NCBI RefSeq assembly: GCF_004135285.1
Contig: NZ_CP035494.1
Coordinates: 1,922,001 to 1,986,000 of the forward strand
Direction of reading: 5' to 3'
Length of the DNA stretch: 64,000 nt
DNA from: Microbacterium protaetiae
GTDB taxonomy: Bacteria > Actinomycetota > Actinomycetes > Actinomycetales > Microbacteriaceae
The notes below the pieces were generated by a model. The model was not told the origin of the DNA, made no database searches, and was given only the letters and a program-made list of their open reading frames with translations. Both the position numbers and the translations under genes were made by a program. Positions 1 to 9,374 of the stretch are shown here, piece by piece; the stretch's first letter is position 1; each line of letters begins with the position of its first letter.

Positions 1-98
1 AACCTACCCTCGAACCGCGCCGCAGAACAGGGGCCGCAGAACAGGGGATGAGACAATGGTGGGACCGGGGCATCCCGCCCCGCGGAGTGAGGGCGAAC

Positions 99-395
99 AT
101 GGTCGAGCTGCTGTCGCAGGGCATGATCGCTCTATCGACCTGGGCGTGGCTCGAAGTGCATTCGACGTCGTTCGCGATGATGGTGGCTGCGCTGCTGGCT
201 CTCGCGGTGGTCGCGATCGTGGCCGCGGCGATGTTGACCGTGGTGCTGCGGCTCTGGGCTGCGGCACTGCCCGCGGGCCGGCGCGAGCGCGCATTCCCGG
301 CCAACGCGGCGAGACCGCCGACCCTGCATCGGCCCGTCGGAGGCCGTGGGCCTCGCGCGCCGGGCGCGGCATTTCGCCGCCTCGCGCTGGTCTGA
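99..395 (+). CDS. Small putative membrane protein
   Basis: Product of about 98 residues. A hydrophobic stretch near residues 24-52 (LLALAVVAIVAAAMLTVVL core) suggests one transmembrane segment, followed by a basic Arg/Pro-rich tail. I chose the internal ATG at 99 because the upstream ATG at 48 adds a Pro/Arg-rich leader with no clear ribosome site. The family was not recognised. The next ORF at 652 is also a short membrane protein, so the two may be a pair. Codon use is plausible for this genome but the tail could be read-through of GC-rich DNA. A chance ORF cannot be excluded. Confidence 0.35.
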   Translation: MVELLSQGMIALSTWAWLEVHSTSFAMMVAALLALAVVAIVAAAMLTVVLRLWAAALPAGRRERAFPANAARPPTLHRPVGGRGPRAPGAAFRRLALV

Positions 396-413
396 CGCAC
401 GCTCGCATCCCTC

Positions 414-537
414 GTGATCCGATGTGGGATGCCGCATCCCTTCCGTGATCCGATGTGGGATGCCACATCCCTTCCGTGATCCGATCTGGGATGCCACATC
501 CCTTCCGTGATCCGATCTGGGATGCCGCATCCCGGCG
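414..537. repeat. Four 31-bp tandem repeats, each a hairpin
   Basis: Units begin with GTGATCCGAT at 414, 445, 476 and 507. Each contains the palindrome GGGATGCCGCATCCC or its variant GGGATGCCACATCCC. The loop base and one base of the leader vary in step, so the copies have diverged. The array lies between two small ORFs and could act as a multi-hairpin terminator or a protein-binding array. The short ORFs that run through it look like by-products of the repeat. Confidence 0.8.
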
Positions 538-651
538 CATGACGAGGCGGCACGCGAACCGTGTCCGTTCTCTTACGAAAGCTCTGTCACGTCTTCTCGT
601 TGGTTCCGTCTTTTTCGCCTGTGGTGCCTGCGCCCCCGGCGTCGTCTGCAA

Positions 652-891
652 TTGTGGGTCGCGCCGCTGTGGCGCCTTAACACCTGGATGATTCTGGGTG
701 CCGCCGCCGTGATCGGCTTCGAAGGCCTTGAGGCGCTGTTGGGCACGTTTCTGCTGGCGCCCGAGCTCTTGCCGTTCGTGTTGCTGGCCATCGCGGTGTT
801 CTGGCTCGTGCGCGAGCGTGCTGGGCGCGGCATCCATCGCCTGCGGGTGCGGTGGCGCGCCTACCGGCGGCTGCGCCGACTGCGCGGCTGA
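652..891 (+). CDS. Short hypothetical membrane protein
   Basis: 79 residues from a TTG start. It has two hydrophobic segments, about residues 12-30 and 34-52, and a strongly basic C-terminus (repeated RRLRRL), a topology suggesting both ends face the cytosol. The open frame continues upstream without an in-frame ATG, with basic and aromatic residues, so the true start may be further 5'. It ends 2 bp before the convergent dehydrogenase stop at 894. No family was recognised. Confidence 0.35.
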   Translation: MWVAPLWRLNTWMILGAAAVIGFEGLEALLGTFLLAPELLPFVLLAIAVFWLVRERAGRGIHRLRVRWRAYRRLRRLRG

Positions 892-893
892 GG

Positions 894-1925
894 TCAGCGC
901 TGGGGTGCGACCACCGACTTGATCGTGCCCGGGGTCGTCGTCGATTCGAGTGCGGCCTCGGTCTCGGAGAGCGGAAATGTGCCGGTGATCATTGCATCAA
1001 GATCGACGTGTCCGCTCGCCGCCATGGCCACGGCGGCCGGCCAGGTGTTCGCGTAGCGAAAGACGCCCGTCACGATGAGTTCGTTGTTCTGGATGTGTGT
1101 CACCGGGAATGGCAACTCGGCCAGACCCATGCCCACCAGCACTGCGCGCCCGGCCGGACGCAGTGCCTCGAGCCCTGCCCGCACGGCGGCACCGGCACCT
1201 GAGGCGTCGATGAAGGCGTCCACGTGCGATGCGGCCACGGCGGTGGCATCGGCGACGGGATCGAGTGCTGTGGTCGCTCCGAACCGCAGGGCTGCGGCGC
1301 GCCGCTCGGCGCTGATGTCGGTGATCAGCACGTCGGTGGCACCGGATGCGCGCGCCACCTGCGCGATCGCCAGCCCGACCGGGCCGGCCCCGGTGATCAG
1401 CACCCGGCTTCCTGGACGCAGCTCGGCTTTTCGGCCCGCGGCGATGGCGACCGACAGGGGCTCAAGCAGCGCGGCGGCACCGTCGCTGACACTGTCGGGC
1501 ACGTGGTGCGCGAAATGGCTCTGGATCGTGACGTACTCGCAGAATGCGCCGTCGGTGCCCGGCACCGCATAGAACTTCATGTGTGGATCGAGGTTGTAGT
1601 CGCCGCGTAGCGTCTCGGCCGAGGAAGGTGAAGGATGCTGCGGCTCGATCGAAACACGCTCGCCCAGGCGCTCGGGTGCGACGGCCGCTCCCACAGCGAC
1701 GATCTCGCCGCCGGATTCGTGTCCAAGGATGAGTGGCTCATCCAGCACCCAGTCGCCGAGGCGGCCCTCCCGATAGAAGTGCACGTCTGAGCCGCACACG
1801 CCGACGGCGGTCACCCGCACGAGCACCTCATCGGGCGCGGGCTTCGGCACCGTGCGCTCTTCGAGCCGGACCTCGTGGGGGCGCACGAGTACCGCCGCTC
1901 GCATGGTTTGGGGTAGGGACATCAT
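894..1925 (-). CDS. Zinc-dependent polyol dehydrogenase (MDR family)
   Basis: 343-residue medium-chain dehydrogenase/reductase of the sorbitol/threitol dehydrogenase type. The catalytic zinc motif GVCGSDVHFY and the GHESGGEIV segment are in the N-terminal half. The NAD(P) Rossmann motif ITGAGPVGLAIA follows near residue 170. Such enzymes oxidise a secondary hydroxyl of a sugar alcohol to a ketose. The start is set by an AAGGAG site 3-6 bases before the paired ATG codons at 1925/1922; the open frame upstream lacks such a site. It is divergent from the polyol operon beginning at 2090 and shares its operator region, so it probably acts in the same pathway, for example converting a tetritol to erythrulose. 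The exact substrate is inferred from context. Confidence 0.85.
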   Translation of the reverse strand: MMSLPQTMRAAVLVRPHEVRLEERTVPKPAPDEVLVRVTAVGVCGSDVHFYREGRLGDWVLDEPLILGHESGGEIVAVGAAVAPERLGERVSIEPQHPSPSSAETLRGDYNLDPHMKFYAVPGTDGAFCEYVTIQSHFAHHVPDSVSDGAAALLEPLSVAIAAGRKAELRPGSRVLITGAGPVGLAIAQVARASGATDVLITDISAERRAAALRFGATTALDPVADATAVAASHVDAFIDASGAGAAVRAGLEALRPAGRAVLVGMGLAELPFPVTHIQNNELIVTGVFRYANTWPAAVAMAASGHVDLDAMITGTFPLSETEAALESTTTPGTIKSVVAPQR

Positions 1926-1962
1926 CGGCTCCTTGGCTGAGGTCACGACTCGGACACACGTG

Positions 1963-1991
1963 TTGACATCTGGACTCACCATTCTTATGGT
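1963..1991 (+). promoter_or_regulatory. Sigma-70-like promoter of the polyol operon
   Basis: TTGACA at 1963-1968, a 17-bp spacer, then TATGGT at 1986-1991. The -35 box is perfect. Transcription would start near 1998, giving a leader of about 90 nt before the ATG at 2090. Confidence 0.65.
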
Positions 1992-2035
1992 GTATCTAAC
2001 GTGATCATGTGACAAGATCACAGGAAAGATAACAC
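1990..2035. promoter_or_regulatory. Nested inverted-repeat operator between the divergent dehydrogenases
   Basis: The inner arms GTGATC (2001-2006) and GATCAC (2016-2021) form a perfect inverted repeat with a 9-bp spacer. Outer arms GTGTATCT (1990-1997) and AGATAACAC (2027-2035) are an imperfect inverted repeat around nearly the same centre. The site lies just downstream of the -10 box, where a repressor would block the operon. The DeoR-type regulator at 10645 is the natural candidate; that link is inference. Confidence 0.6.
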
Positions 2036-2089
2036 GAGGTGAATGGCCACCGCATCGTCGTCGGTGACCCGCCGCGAACGGGAGCAAAG

Positions 2090-3124
2090 ATGCGCGCAGT
2101 AGTTTTCACCGCCGAGGGCGAGATGAGCCTTCAAGAGCGGCCCACACCAGAACCGGGGTTCAAAGAGATCCTGATCGAGACCGCTGCCGTGGGTATCTGC
2201 GGCACCGACACCCATGTGTTCGACGGCGAATTCGAGGGGACTGTGTTCCCGCTGGTCCCCGGCCACGAGGCCACTGGCACCATCGTCGCTCTCGGCGAAG
2301 GAGTCAACGACGGGGTCTTCGACTTTGCCGTCGGCGACCACGTCGCGATCAACCCCAGCACGACCTGCGGCGAGTGCGAGTTCTGCCTGAACGGCCATCA
2401 GAACCTCTGCCCGCAGTGGAACGGGCTGGGTGTGGTCGCATCCGACGGTGCTTCGCAGCAGTTCTTCGTCGCTCCGTCACGCAACGTCTACAAGCTCAAG
2501 CCTGACACCGACCTCTACCAGGCCGCACTCATCGAGCCACTGGCCTGCGCGATTCGCGGCTGGGACGTGCTGCCCCGCCGGCTCGGCGACCACGTGCTCG
2601 TCTATGGCGCCGGCACCATGGGGCTGCTGATGGCCCAATTGGCTGGTCGCGCTGGTGCCGCAACGGTGAGCATCGTCGACCTCAACGAGTCACGACTCGA
2701 CGTCGCGGCTGAGTGCGGCATTCAGAACCGTTTCACGAGCGCCGACGACGCCGAACGCGCGAAGTGGGATGTCGTGATCGACTGCACCGGCAACATCCGC
2801 GCTATCGAAGACGCACTCACGCGGGTGAAGCCGGCCGGCTTCTTCCAGGACTTCGGGGTCGCTCCCGCCGACCGCACCGCGCAGTATTCGCCGTTCCGTG
2901 TCTACCGTGACGAAATCTCGATCGTCGGCACCATGGCCGTGCTCAACTCCTTCGGCCGCGCGGTCGAGCTGTTCGAGGCCGGTGCGATCAATGCCACGGC
3001 CATGATCAGCCACTCGTTCACGCTCGACGACTACGCCGACGCGCTGGCGATGTTCCGTGCCGGAACCGGGCGAAAGCTGCAGATCCGGCCCAACGACACT
3101 CAGTCGCGGGTGCTGATCGCATGA
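2090..3124 (+). CDS. Zinc-dependent polyol dehydrogenase, first gene of the operon
   Basis: 344-residue MDR-family dehydrogenase, a distant paralogue of the gene at 894-1925. It has the catalytic zinc motif GICGTDTHVF, GHEATGTIV, and a structural zinc loop with four cysteines (CGECEFCLNGHQNLC). The Rossmann motif is VYGAGTMGLLMAQL. The start is fixed by GGAG five bases before the ATG at 2090; a GTG at 2039 lies in the operator region and is unlikely. It overlaps the DUF2291 gene by four bases (ATGA). Two dehydrogenases of the same family suggest oxidation of two stereoisomers, or two steps, of a polyol; the downstream kinase and isomerases point to a four-carbon substrate. Predicted cytosolic. 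Confidence 0.88.
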   Translation: MRAVVFTAEGEMSLQERPTPEPGFKEILIETAAVGICGTDTHVFDGEFEGTVFPLVPGHEATGTIVALGEGVNDGVFDFAVGDHVAINPSTTCGECEFCLNGHQNLCPQWNGLGVVASDGASQQFFVAPSRNVYKLKPDTDLYQAALIEPLACAIRGWDVLPRRLGDHVLVYGAGTMGLLMAQLAGRAGAATVSIVDLNESRLDVAAECGIQNRFTSADDAERAKWDVVIDCTGNIRAIEDALTRVKPAGFFQDFGVAPADRTAQYSPFRVYRDEISIVGTMAVLNSFGRAVELFEAGAINATAMISHSFTLDDYADALAMFRAGTGRKLQIRPNDTQSRVLIA

Positions 3125-3789
3125 GTGCCGTCACCACCAGCGTGGCAGTCAAGCCCAAGGGACTGCGCCCGGGCGTCAAGCGCCTCATCTGGATCGGGCT
3201 CGTTGTCATTCTTGTCGCAGCGATGGCACTGTCCACCAAGGTCGTGTCGAAAGACTCCGAGGCGGCCGCGGGCACGCAGAAGTTCGACGCCGCCGAATAC
3301 GGCGCCACGCAGTTCCCCAAGATCCAAGACTTCATCTCGAAGAACGCCGTTGACGTCGCCACTCTCGCGACGGCCGTCGCGAAGGATGCCACGGCGGCTG
3401 CGAAACAGTTCGGCAAATCGGCCGACGGGGCGACCTACGTCATCCCGGTGACCTTCACCGGCGTGGTCGGCGAGGTTCCGGCGTCGGGCTACACGCCCAT
3501 CACCGTGCAGGCATTGCCCGACGACATCAAGATCGGACTGCAGCTGGGCCCCGCTATCAACGGCACCGACCTGCGCGACGTGACCGGAGAAGTCACGCTG
3601 AACGACTTCGAAAACCAGATCCAGTTCCAGGATGCCGGGGCTGCTATCAATGACGTGCTCAAGCAGAACCTCGACAAGCTGAACGCTGCCGAACTCGAGG
3701 GCAAGACGATCGATGTCGAGGGTGCCTTCACCCTGGTGAACCCCCAGCAATGGAACATCACGCCATCGCAGATCACGGTGGAGAAGTGA
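3121..3789 (+). CDS. DUF2291 membrane-anchored protein associated with a sugar ABC transporter
   Basis: 222 residues. One N-terminal transmembrane helix (about 20-38) is followed by an extracytoplasmic domain. The pattern LQLGPAINGTDLRDV and the NDFENQIQFQ segment match DUF2291, a family usually encoded beside ribose-type ABC transporters; its exact role is unknown. It sits between the dehydrogenase (ATGA overlap) and the ATPase gene (4-bp gap), so it is translated as part of the transporter unit. A role as an accessory to substrate capture or permease assembly is inference. Confidence 0.85.
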   Translation: MSAVTTSVAVKPKGLRPGVKRLIWIGLVVILVAAMALSTKVVSKDSEAAAGTQKFDAAEYGATQFPKIQDFISKNAVDVATLATAVAKDATAAAKQFGKSADGATYVIPVTFTGVVGEVPASGYTPITVQALPDDIKIGLQLGPAINGTDLRDVTGEVTLNDFENQIQFQDAGAAINDVLKQNLDKLNAAELEGKTIDVEGAFTLVNPQQWNITPSQITVEK

Positions 3790-3793
3790 TCGC

Positions 3794-5326
3794 ATGAACG
3801 CGGCACTGCAGTTGGGCGCACCGGTCTTGTCAGCACGGCACATCGTCAAGAACTACGGCGGTGTGCGGGCGTTGAAGGGTGTCGACTTCGATGTGTACCC
3901 CGGAACGGTGACGACCCTGTTCGGTGAGAACGGCGCCGGCAAATCCACGCTGATGAAGATCCTCTCCGGGGTCGAGCAGCCCTCCGACGGCACCATTCTG
4001 CTCGATGGGTCGGAGGTGACGTTCGCCGATACCAACGACGCTCGCGACCACGGGATCTCGATCATCCACCAAGAACTGAGCCTGTCTCCCAACCTTTCGG
4101 TGCGCGACAACCTCTACATGGGACGCGAACTGCGGCGTGGACTGGCCGTCGACTACCGCACGCAGGAGAAGCGCAGCCGGGAGGTTCTCGGCGAACTCGG
4201 CCTCAAGATCGACCCGCACGCCAAGGTCTCTGAGCTGCGGCTGGGTGAGCAGCAGCTCATCGAGATCGCCCGCGCGCTGCTGGCAGACTCACGCATCCTC
4301 ATCATGGATGAGCCGACGTCGGCGTTGTCGGCGAACGAGGTCGAGATTCTCTTCAACGTGATTGAGGATCTCACGTCGAAGGGTGTGGCCATCGTCTACA
4401 TCTCGCACCATCTTGAGGAGGCGCTACAGGTCACAGACCAGGCCGTTGTCTTACGCGACGGGTCGATGACCGCGAAGGCCCCCGCCGACGAGATCGACCT
4501 GGAGTGGATAGTCCGGCACATGGTTGGCGAGAATTTCGATCTCGGCGCCCCGCCGTCCGGGTACGAGTTCGGTCCGATGGCCCTTGACATCGAGGGAGTG
4601 AGCGTTGCCGACCCGAAAGAGCCCGACCGGATGCTCGTAGACCAGCTTTCGCTGAAGGTGCAGGAGGGCGAGATCGTCTGCATCTACGGGCTGATGGGGG
4701 CCGGACGCACCGAGTTGCTCGAGGCGGTTGCGGGCCGACGGCCCCTGGCAGCTGGCACGATTCGCATGCGCAAGGGCGAGATCACCCACCTGAGTCTGCG
4801 CGACCGACTCGCTTCGGGGCTAGGGCTGGTGCCCGAGGACCGGCAACGCGACGGCCTGGTGCCCACCTTGAGCGTCGGGCGCAACATCTCGCTCGCGTCG
4901 GTGAGCACCTTCGTGAAGGGACTGTTCGTCTCACGCGCGAAGGAACGCACGCACTCTGACGAGGCCATCTCCGACGTGCGCGTGAAGACCGATGGCCGTG
5001 GCGCACCGATCGGGTCGCTCTCGGGAGGCAATCAGCAGAAGGTCGTCATCGGAAAGATCGTCTCGACCGGACCCAAGGTGCTGCTGCTGGACGAACCGAC
5101 TCGCGGCATCGACGTCGGCGCCAAGGCCGAAGTCTTCAAACTCGTCGCCCAGCGCGCCCGCACGGGGCTTGCCGTTGTGTACTCAACCAGTGAGGTCGGT
5201 GAATGCCTGAGCATCGCACACCGCATCATCGTCATGTCGCGTGGCCGCATCGTCGCCGAATTCGACCCCTCCGTCACCAAGGAAGAGATCATGGCCGCCT
5301 CCGGCGAAGCCGTGGTCGAGGCCTAG
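3794..5326 (+). CDS. Sugar ABC transporter ATPase with two nucleotide-binding domains (RbsA type)
   Basis: 510 residues, the usual length of RbsA/AraG/XylG-type ATPases with two tandem ABC domains. Domain 1 has the Walker A motif GENGAGKST at residues 44-52, the signature LRLGEQQ and Walker B ILIMDEPTSAL. Domain 2 has a degenerate Walker A (GLMGAGRTE), signature LSGGNQQK and VLLLDEPTRGIDVG. This asymmetry is normal for the family, where the second site is often weak. It would energise uptake through the permease at 5349 with the binding protein at 6520. Operon context suggests a polyol cargo rather than ribose. Confidence 0.95.
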   Translation: MNAALQLGAPVLSARHIVKNYGGVRALKGVDFDVYPGTVTTLFGENGAGKSTLMKILSGVEQPSDGTILLDGSEVTFADTNDARDHGISIIHQELSLSPNLSVRDNLYMGRELRRGLAVDYRTQEKRSREVLGELGLKIDPHAKVSELRLGEQQLIEIARALLADSRILIMDEPTSALSANEVEILFNVIEDLTSKGVAIVYISHHLEEALQVTDQAVVLRDGSMTAKAPADEIDLEWIVRHMVGENFDLGAPPSGYEFGPMALDIEGVSVADPKEPDRMLVDQLSLKVQEGEIVCIYGLMGAGRTELLEAVAGRRPLAAGTIRMRKGEITHLSLRDRLASGLGLVPEDRQRDGLVPTLSVGRNISLASVSTFVKGLFVSRAKERTHSDEAISDVRVKTDGRGAPIGSLSGGNQQKVVIGKIVSTGPKVLLLDEPTRGIDVGAKAEVFKLVAQRARTGLAVVYSTSEVGECLSIAHRIIVMSRGRIVAEFDPSVTKEEIMAASGEAVVEA

Positions 5327-5348
5327 CGCCCGTCCCGAAGGAATTCTC

Positions 5349-6479
5349 ATGACTGAAGCAACACTTCCCGGCCGGCGCCGGCCCTTTCAGGGGCTGACGC
5401 TGGGAGCCATCCTCCTCGAGGCCCGCGCCTTTCTGGCGCTCTTGGTCATCTTCATCATCTTCTCGGCCCTGGCACCCACGGCGTTCCCGACGCTGTCGAA
5501 CATCATCGTGATGTGTCAGCAGGTCTCGGTGTACGCGATTCTCGCGATCGGGATGCTGGTGGTCATCATGGACGGCGGCATCGACCTCTCCGTCGGATCG
5601 ACCTTGGGTCTGTCGGGCATGGTCGCCGGGCTTGCCCTGCAGGGATTCCCCGTCGGGGGAGTCATCTTCTACCCGCCGGTGTGGGTGGTGGTCATCCTCG
5701 CGGTGGCTACCGGAGCGCTGGTCGGATTGATCAACGGTGTTCTGGTCGCGCGATTGAACGTCGCACCGTTCGTTGCCACGCTCGGCATGATGTATGTGGT
5801 CCGCGGCCTCGCGCAGCTGACCACGAACGGACTCACCGTCAACAACCTGGGCGGCAAACCTGAACTGGGCAACACAGGCTTCGCCTGGCTGGGCTTCAAT
5901 TCGATTCTGGGCATCCCCGTCGGGGTGTGGATCATGGTGATCGTCAGCCTCGCCGCAAGCCTGCTGCTCAGTCGCACCGTGTTCGGCCGTTGGTTGTACG
6001 CGCAGGGCGGCAACCGACGGGCCGCAGAACTCTCTGGTGTACCGGTGCGCAAGGTCAGCGTGCGCGCGTACGTCATCGCCGGGGTGTGCGCAGCGGTCGC
6101 GGGCGTCATCCTGACCAGCGAGCTGACCAGCGCCGGACCCACTCAGGGCACCTCATACGAGCTGACGGCGATCGCCGCGGTCGTCATCGGCGGTGCGTCG
6201 CTCATGGGTGGCACCGGCAACGTACGCGGCACTTTGCTGGGCGCGTTCGTCATCGGATTCCTGGCCGCTGGCCTGACCATCGTCGGCATATCGGCCTATG
6301 TGCAAACAGTCTTCACCGGCGCGGTGATCGTGCTCGCCGTGCTTCTGAACGGCATCCAGCTGCGTTCTCGCCGCGCGCGCAAGCCTGGCGCTCCCGCCAC
6401 CCCCGGAGCGTCGGCTCCGCCGCCGGACGGCTCGGATGCGGCGCCCACTGATCCTGTCATCACCTCGAACGCCCACTGA
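5349..6479 (+). CDS. Sugar ABC transporter permease (RbsC type)
   Basis: 376-residue polytopic membrane protein with about eight to ten hydrophobic segments. It contains the family signature IDLSVGSTLGLSGM and the coupling region AAELSGVPV. The C-terminus is a low-complexity Ala/Pro tail. I chose the ATG at 5349 because AAGGA lies just upstream and the protein then begins with a short basic leader; the frame is open further 5' only because it overlaps the ATPase gene in another register. It forms the membrane channel for the importer. Confidence 0.93.
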   Translation: MTEATLPGRRRPFQGLTLGAILLEARAFLALLVIFIIFSALAPTAFPTLSNIIVMCQQVSVYAILAIGMLVVIMDGGIDLSVGSTLGLSGMVAGLALQGFPVGGVIFYPPVWVVVILAVATGALVGLINGVLVARLNVAPFVATLGMMYVVRGLAQLTTNGLTVNNLGGKPELGNTGFAWLGFNSILGIPVGVWIMVIVSLAASLLLSRTVFGRWLYAQGGNRRAAELSGVPVRKVSVRAYVIAGVCAAVAGVILTSELTSAGPTQGTSYELTAIAAVVIGGASLMGGTGNVRGTLLGAFVIGFLAAGLTIVGISAYVQTVFTGAVIVLAVLLNGIQLRSRRARKPGAPATPGASAPPPDGSDAAPTDPVITSNAH

Positions 6480-6519
6480 AAACGGGCTCCTGCTCACCGA
6501 AGAGAAGAAAGGGAAACAC

Positions 6520-7533
6520 ATGTCCCGCAAGAAACTCGCTGCACTGGCCGCCCTCGGCCTGTCCGCAGCCCTCGCACTGTCCGGCTGCGCCGGTCAGAGT
6601 GGGTCGAACCCGTCGGCGACCGAGAAGACCGGCGGCGAGGCCGGCGGCTTCATCCAGATCGTCGTGAACGACCCATCGAATCCGTATTGGCTGACGGAGG
6701 GGAACGTCGCCCAGGCCGAGGCAGAGAAGCTCGGCTACACCGCATCAGTGGCGGCATCCAAGGGCGACGTGAACACAGAGTCGACGATCATCGACACCGC
6801 CATCGCGAAGAAGGCCGCTGGGATCATCCTCGACCCGGCCAACGCCGACGGCTCCATCGGCAACATCAAGCGCGCCATGGCCAAGAACATCCCGGTGTTC
6901 CTGGTCAACGCCGAGATCAACGAGCAGGGCGTCGCACTGGGGCAGCTCGTCTCGAACAATGCGCAGGGCGCTGCCCTGGGTGCACAGCAGTGGATCAAAG
7001 CCGCAGGCACGAAGGGCGACTATGCCGAGCTGTTCGGGCTGCCTTCTGATAACAACGCCGCGACCCGGTCCAACGGTTACAAGACCGTGATCTCGCAGTA
7101 CCCCGATTGGAAGAAGGTCGCGCAGCAGACCGCCAACTGGGACCGCGCGCAGGGCCAGCAGAAGATGCAGTCGATCCTGCAGGCACACCCCGACATCAAC
7201 GCCGTCATCTCGGGCAACGACGAGATGGCACTCGGCGCGATTGCGGCGATCAAGCAGGCAGGCAAGAAGGTGTCGGCCACGGCTGACGAAGGCGGCATCG
7301 TCGTCGGCGGCTTCGACGGGTCGCCCGATGCGGTCGACGCTGTGAAGTCGGGCGAGCTAGCCTACACGGTGCTGCAGCCGGTGGCGACGTTCGCCGCCAA
7401 GGCGGTGCAGCAGCTCGACGAGTACATCCGCACCGGCACCAAGCCGGCGCAGGAGAAGCAGTCCTTCGACTGCATCCTCATCACGAAAGACAACGTCGAC
7501 AAGATGACCGGTCCGTTCACCTACAGCGGCTGA
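6520..7533 (+). CDS. Sugar-binding lipoprotein of the ABC importer (RbsB type)
   Basis: 337 residues. A lipoprotein signal peptide ends at the lipobox LSGC with Cys23. The mature part is a type 1 periplasmic-binding fold: an N-terminal lobe (VVNDPSNPYW), a middle ILDPANADGS segment, and a hinge with DNNAATRSNGY and ISGNDEMALGA. It captures the imported substrate outside the membrane. The start at 6520 is preceded by AAAGGG; the ATG at 6436 overlaps the permease gene and would bury the signal peptide. Its binding pocket should discriminate a tetritol from ribose, but that cannot be judged here. Confidence 0.93.
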   Translation: MSRKKLAALAALGLSAALALSGCAGQSGSNPSATEKTGGEAGGFIQIVVNDPSNPYWLTEGNVAQAEAEKLGYTASVAASKGDVNTESTIIDTAIAKKAAGIILDPANADGSIGNIKRAMAKNIPVFLVNAEINEQGVALGQLVSNNAQGAALGAQQWIKAAGTKGDYAELFGLPSDNNAATRSNGYKTVISQYPDWKKVAQQTANWDRAQGQQKMQSILQAHPDINAVISGNDEMALGAIAAIKQAGKKVSATADEGGIVVGGFDGSPDAVDAVKSGELAYTVLQPVATFAAKAVQQLDEYIRTGTKPAQEKQSFDCILITKDNVDKMTGPFTYSG

Positions 7534-7570
7534 CCGGTCCACGAACGGCCGTGCGCTCCCGTGCGGCCCT

Positions 7571-7601
7571 CGGGGGTGGGTGCCCCGCGCATCCGCCCCC
7601 G
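7571..7601 (+). terminator. Hairpin between binding-protein gene and kinase gene
   Basis: GGGGGTGG (7572-7579) can pair with CCGCCCCC (7593-7600) with one G-T pair. There is no uridine tract. It may be a partial terminator or mRNA stabiliser that gives more binding protein than downstream enzymes, a common arrangement for ABC operons. Confidence 0.4.
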
Positions 7602-7633
7602 GCTCTTTCACACGCCGAATTGACGAGGACACC

Positions 7634-9373
7634 ATGAGCTACGTACTCAACGACGCTGCCGACTTCGCCGACGAATCCGCCGACGGCTTCGTCGCCGCTC
7701 ATCGCGACCTGGTGCGGCGCGTGCGTGGCGGAGTCGCCCGCGCTGCTGCGACGCCGGCCGGGCAGGTTGCGGTCGTCATCGGCGGTGGATCAGGACACTA
7801 TCCCGCCTTCGCCGGCCTCGTCGGACCCGGGCTGGCCCACGCGGCGGCGATGGGCAATGTGTTCGCGTCGCCCAGCGCGCAGCAGGTGCATGCCGTGGCG
7901 AAAGCCGTGGCCACAGATGCAGGAGTCCTGCTCACGTACGGCAATTACGCCGGTGACGCCCTCAACTTCGATCAGGCGCAGGAGCAACTGCGCGCCGAGG
8001 GCATCCACTGCGAGACCGTCCGGGTCACCGATGACATCTTCAGCGCGGGCAGTGATGAGCGTGAGAAGCGCCGCGGCATCGCCGGCGACCTGGCGGTGTT
8101 CCGCGTCGCCGGATGGGCAGCCGAACAGGGACGCAGCCTCGACGACGTGGCCGCGCTCGCCGCCCGCGCCAACGAGCGCACCCGCTCGATCGGCGTCGCC
8201 TTCTCGGGCTGTACGCTTCCCGGCGCCGATGCGCCACTGTTCACCGTGCCCGAAGGGCAGATGGCGGTGGGCATGGGCATCCACGGCGAGCCGGGCATCG
8301 AGACGGTCCCGCTGCCGAAGGCTTCCGAGCTGGCCGCGATGCTCGTCGAACGGCTGCTCGCCGAGCGACCCGACGGTGCCGCCGACCGAGTCGCGGTGAT
8401 CGTCAATGGCCTGGGCTCGGTCAAGAGTGAAGAGCTGTTCGTTCTGTACGGCAGCATCGCCGCCGGGCTTGAGGCCGCAGGCCTTGTCATCGTCGACCCT
8501 GAGGTCGGCGAATACGCGACCAGTTTCGAGATGGCCGGTGTGTCGCTCACCCTGCTCTGGCTCGATGTCGAGCTTGAGAAGGCATGGCGTGCACCCGCAT
8601 ATACGCCTGCGTATCGCAAGGGCGTCATCGAGGTGGCGATCGCCGATGCCACATCCGAAGATGCGCCATCCGACGACGAGACGATCACCGCGGCGACGAC
8701 GGAAGAGGCCGCCGCGGCCGGCCGGGTTGCGGCATCCGCCCTCTCGGCGATACATGCCGCGATCGATAGCGACGTCGACGAACTCGGCCGGCTCGACGCT
8801 GTCGCGGGCGACGGCGACCATGGCATCGGCATGCAGCGGGGAGTGCGCGCGGCCGATGCCGCGGCCGCCGCCGCGGTGCGTGCTGGAGCCGGCGCCGGCA
8901 CGGTGCTGACGCGGGCGGGTGACGCCTGGGCCGACAAGGCAGGCGGCACCTCGGGGGCCCTCTGGGGGAGAGGGCTGCGCGCGATCGGTGAGCGGCTGGG
9001 GAATGCCGCCGCTCCCGATCCGCGTGCAGTCGCCGAGGCGATCGCCGCGGCACGCGACGCCGTACAAGCATTCGGCAAGGCGAAGCCGGGTGATAAGACC
9101 CTCGTCGACGCCCTCGTACCGTTCGCCCAGACACTCGTGGAACGTGTCGACGCCGGCGTCGACCTGGTGACCGCGTGGAAGGATGCCGCGGCGGCGGCCA
9201 CTACGGCGGCGCGGGCGACCGCCGACCTGCTGCCGCAGATGGGTCGGGCCCGTCCGCATAGCCAGAAGAGCCTGGGCACCCCTGATCCGGGTGCTGTCTC
9301 GCTCGCGCTCGCGGTGACGGCTGTCGCGGCCGCTCTCGCCGAACACGATGCGCTCGAAGAGAAGGAGAACTGA
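7634..9373 (+). CDS. Dihydroxyacetone-kinase family protein (DhaK-DhaL fusion), probable erythrulose kinase
   Basis: 579 residues, the usual size of ATP-dependent DAK proteins. The N-terminal DhaK domain has [12 protein letters not shown] and [11 protein letters not shown], whose His217 corresponds to the histidine that binds the ketose covalently in this family. After an Ala/Glu-rich linker, the C-terminal DhaL domain has the Mg-ATP motif [10 protein letters not shown] and [12 protein letters not shown]. The start at 7634 has GAGG upstream. In mycobacterial threitol/erythritol pathways DAK-type kinases phosphorylate D- or L-erythrulose. The neighbouring RpiB-like and TIM-like isomerases favour that role over plain dihydroxyacetone. 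Substrate assignment is inference from context. Confidence 0.88.
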   Translation: MSYVLNDAADFADESADGFVAAHRDLVRRVRGGVARAAATPAGQVAVVIGGGSGHYPAFAGLVGPGLAHAAAMGNVFASPSAQQVHAVAKAVATDAGVLLTYGNYAGDALNFDQAQEQLRAEGIHCETVRVTDDIFSAGSDEREKRRGIAGDLAVFRVAGWAAEQGRSLDDVAALAARANERTRSIGVAFSGCTLPGADAPLFTVPEGQMAVGMGIHGEPGIETVPLPKASELAAMLVERLLAERPDGAADRVAVIVNGLGSVKSEELFVLYGSIAAGLEAAGLVIVDPEVGEYATSFEMAGVSLTLLWLDVELEKAWRAPAYTPAYRKGVIEVAIADATSEDAPSDDETITAATTEEAAAAGRVAASALSAIHAAIDSDVDELGRLDAVAGDGDHGIGMQRGVRAADAAAAAAVRAGAGAGTVLTRAGDAWADKAGGTSGALWGRGLRAIGERLGNAAAPDPRAVAEAIAAARDAVQAFGKAKPGDKTLVDALVPFAQTLVERVDAGVDLVTAWKDAAAAATTAARATADLLPQMGRARPHSQKSLGTPDPGAVSLALAVTAVAAALAEHDALEEKEN

Positions 9374-9374
9374 G

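Noticed and set aside
4..837. 277-residue minus-strand ORF at the left end
   Set aside because: It reads through the 31-bp hairpin repeats and shows only low-complexity Arg/Pro/Ala content.
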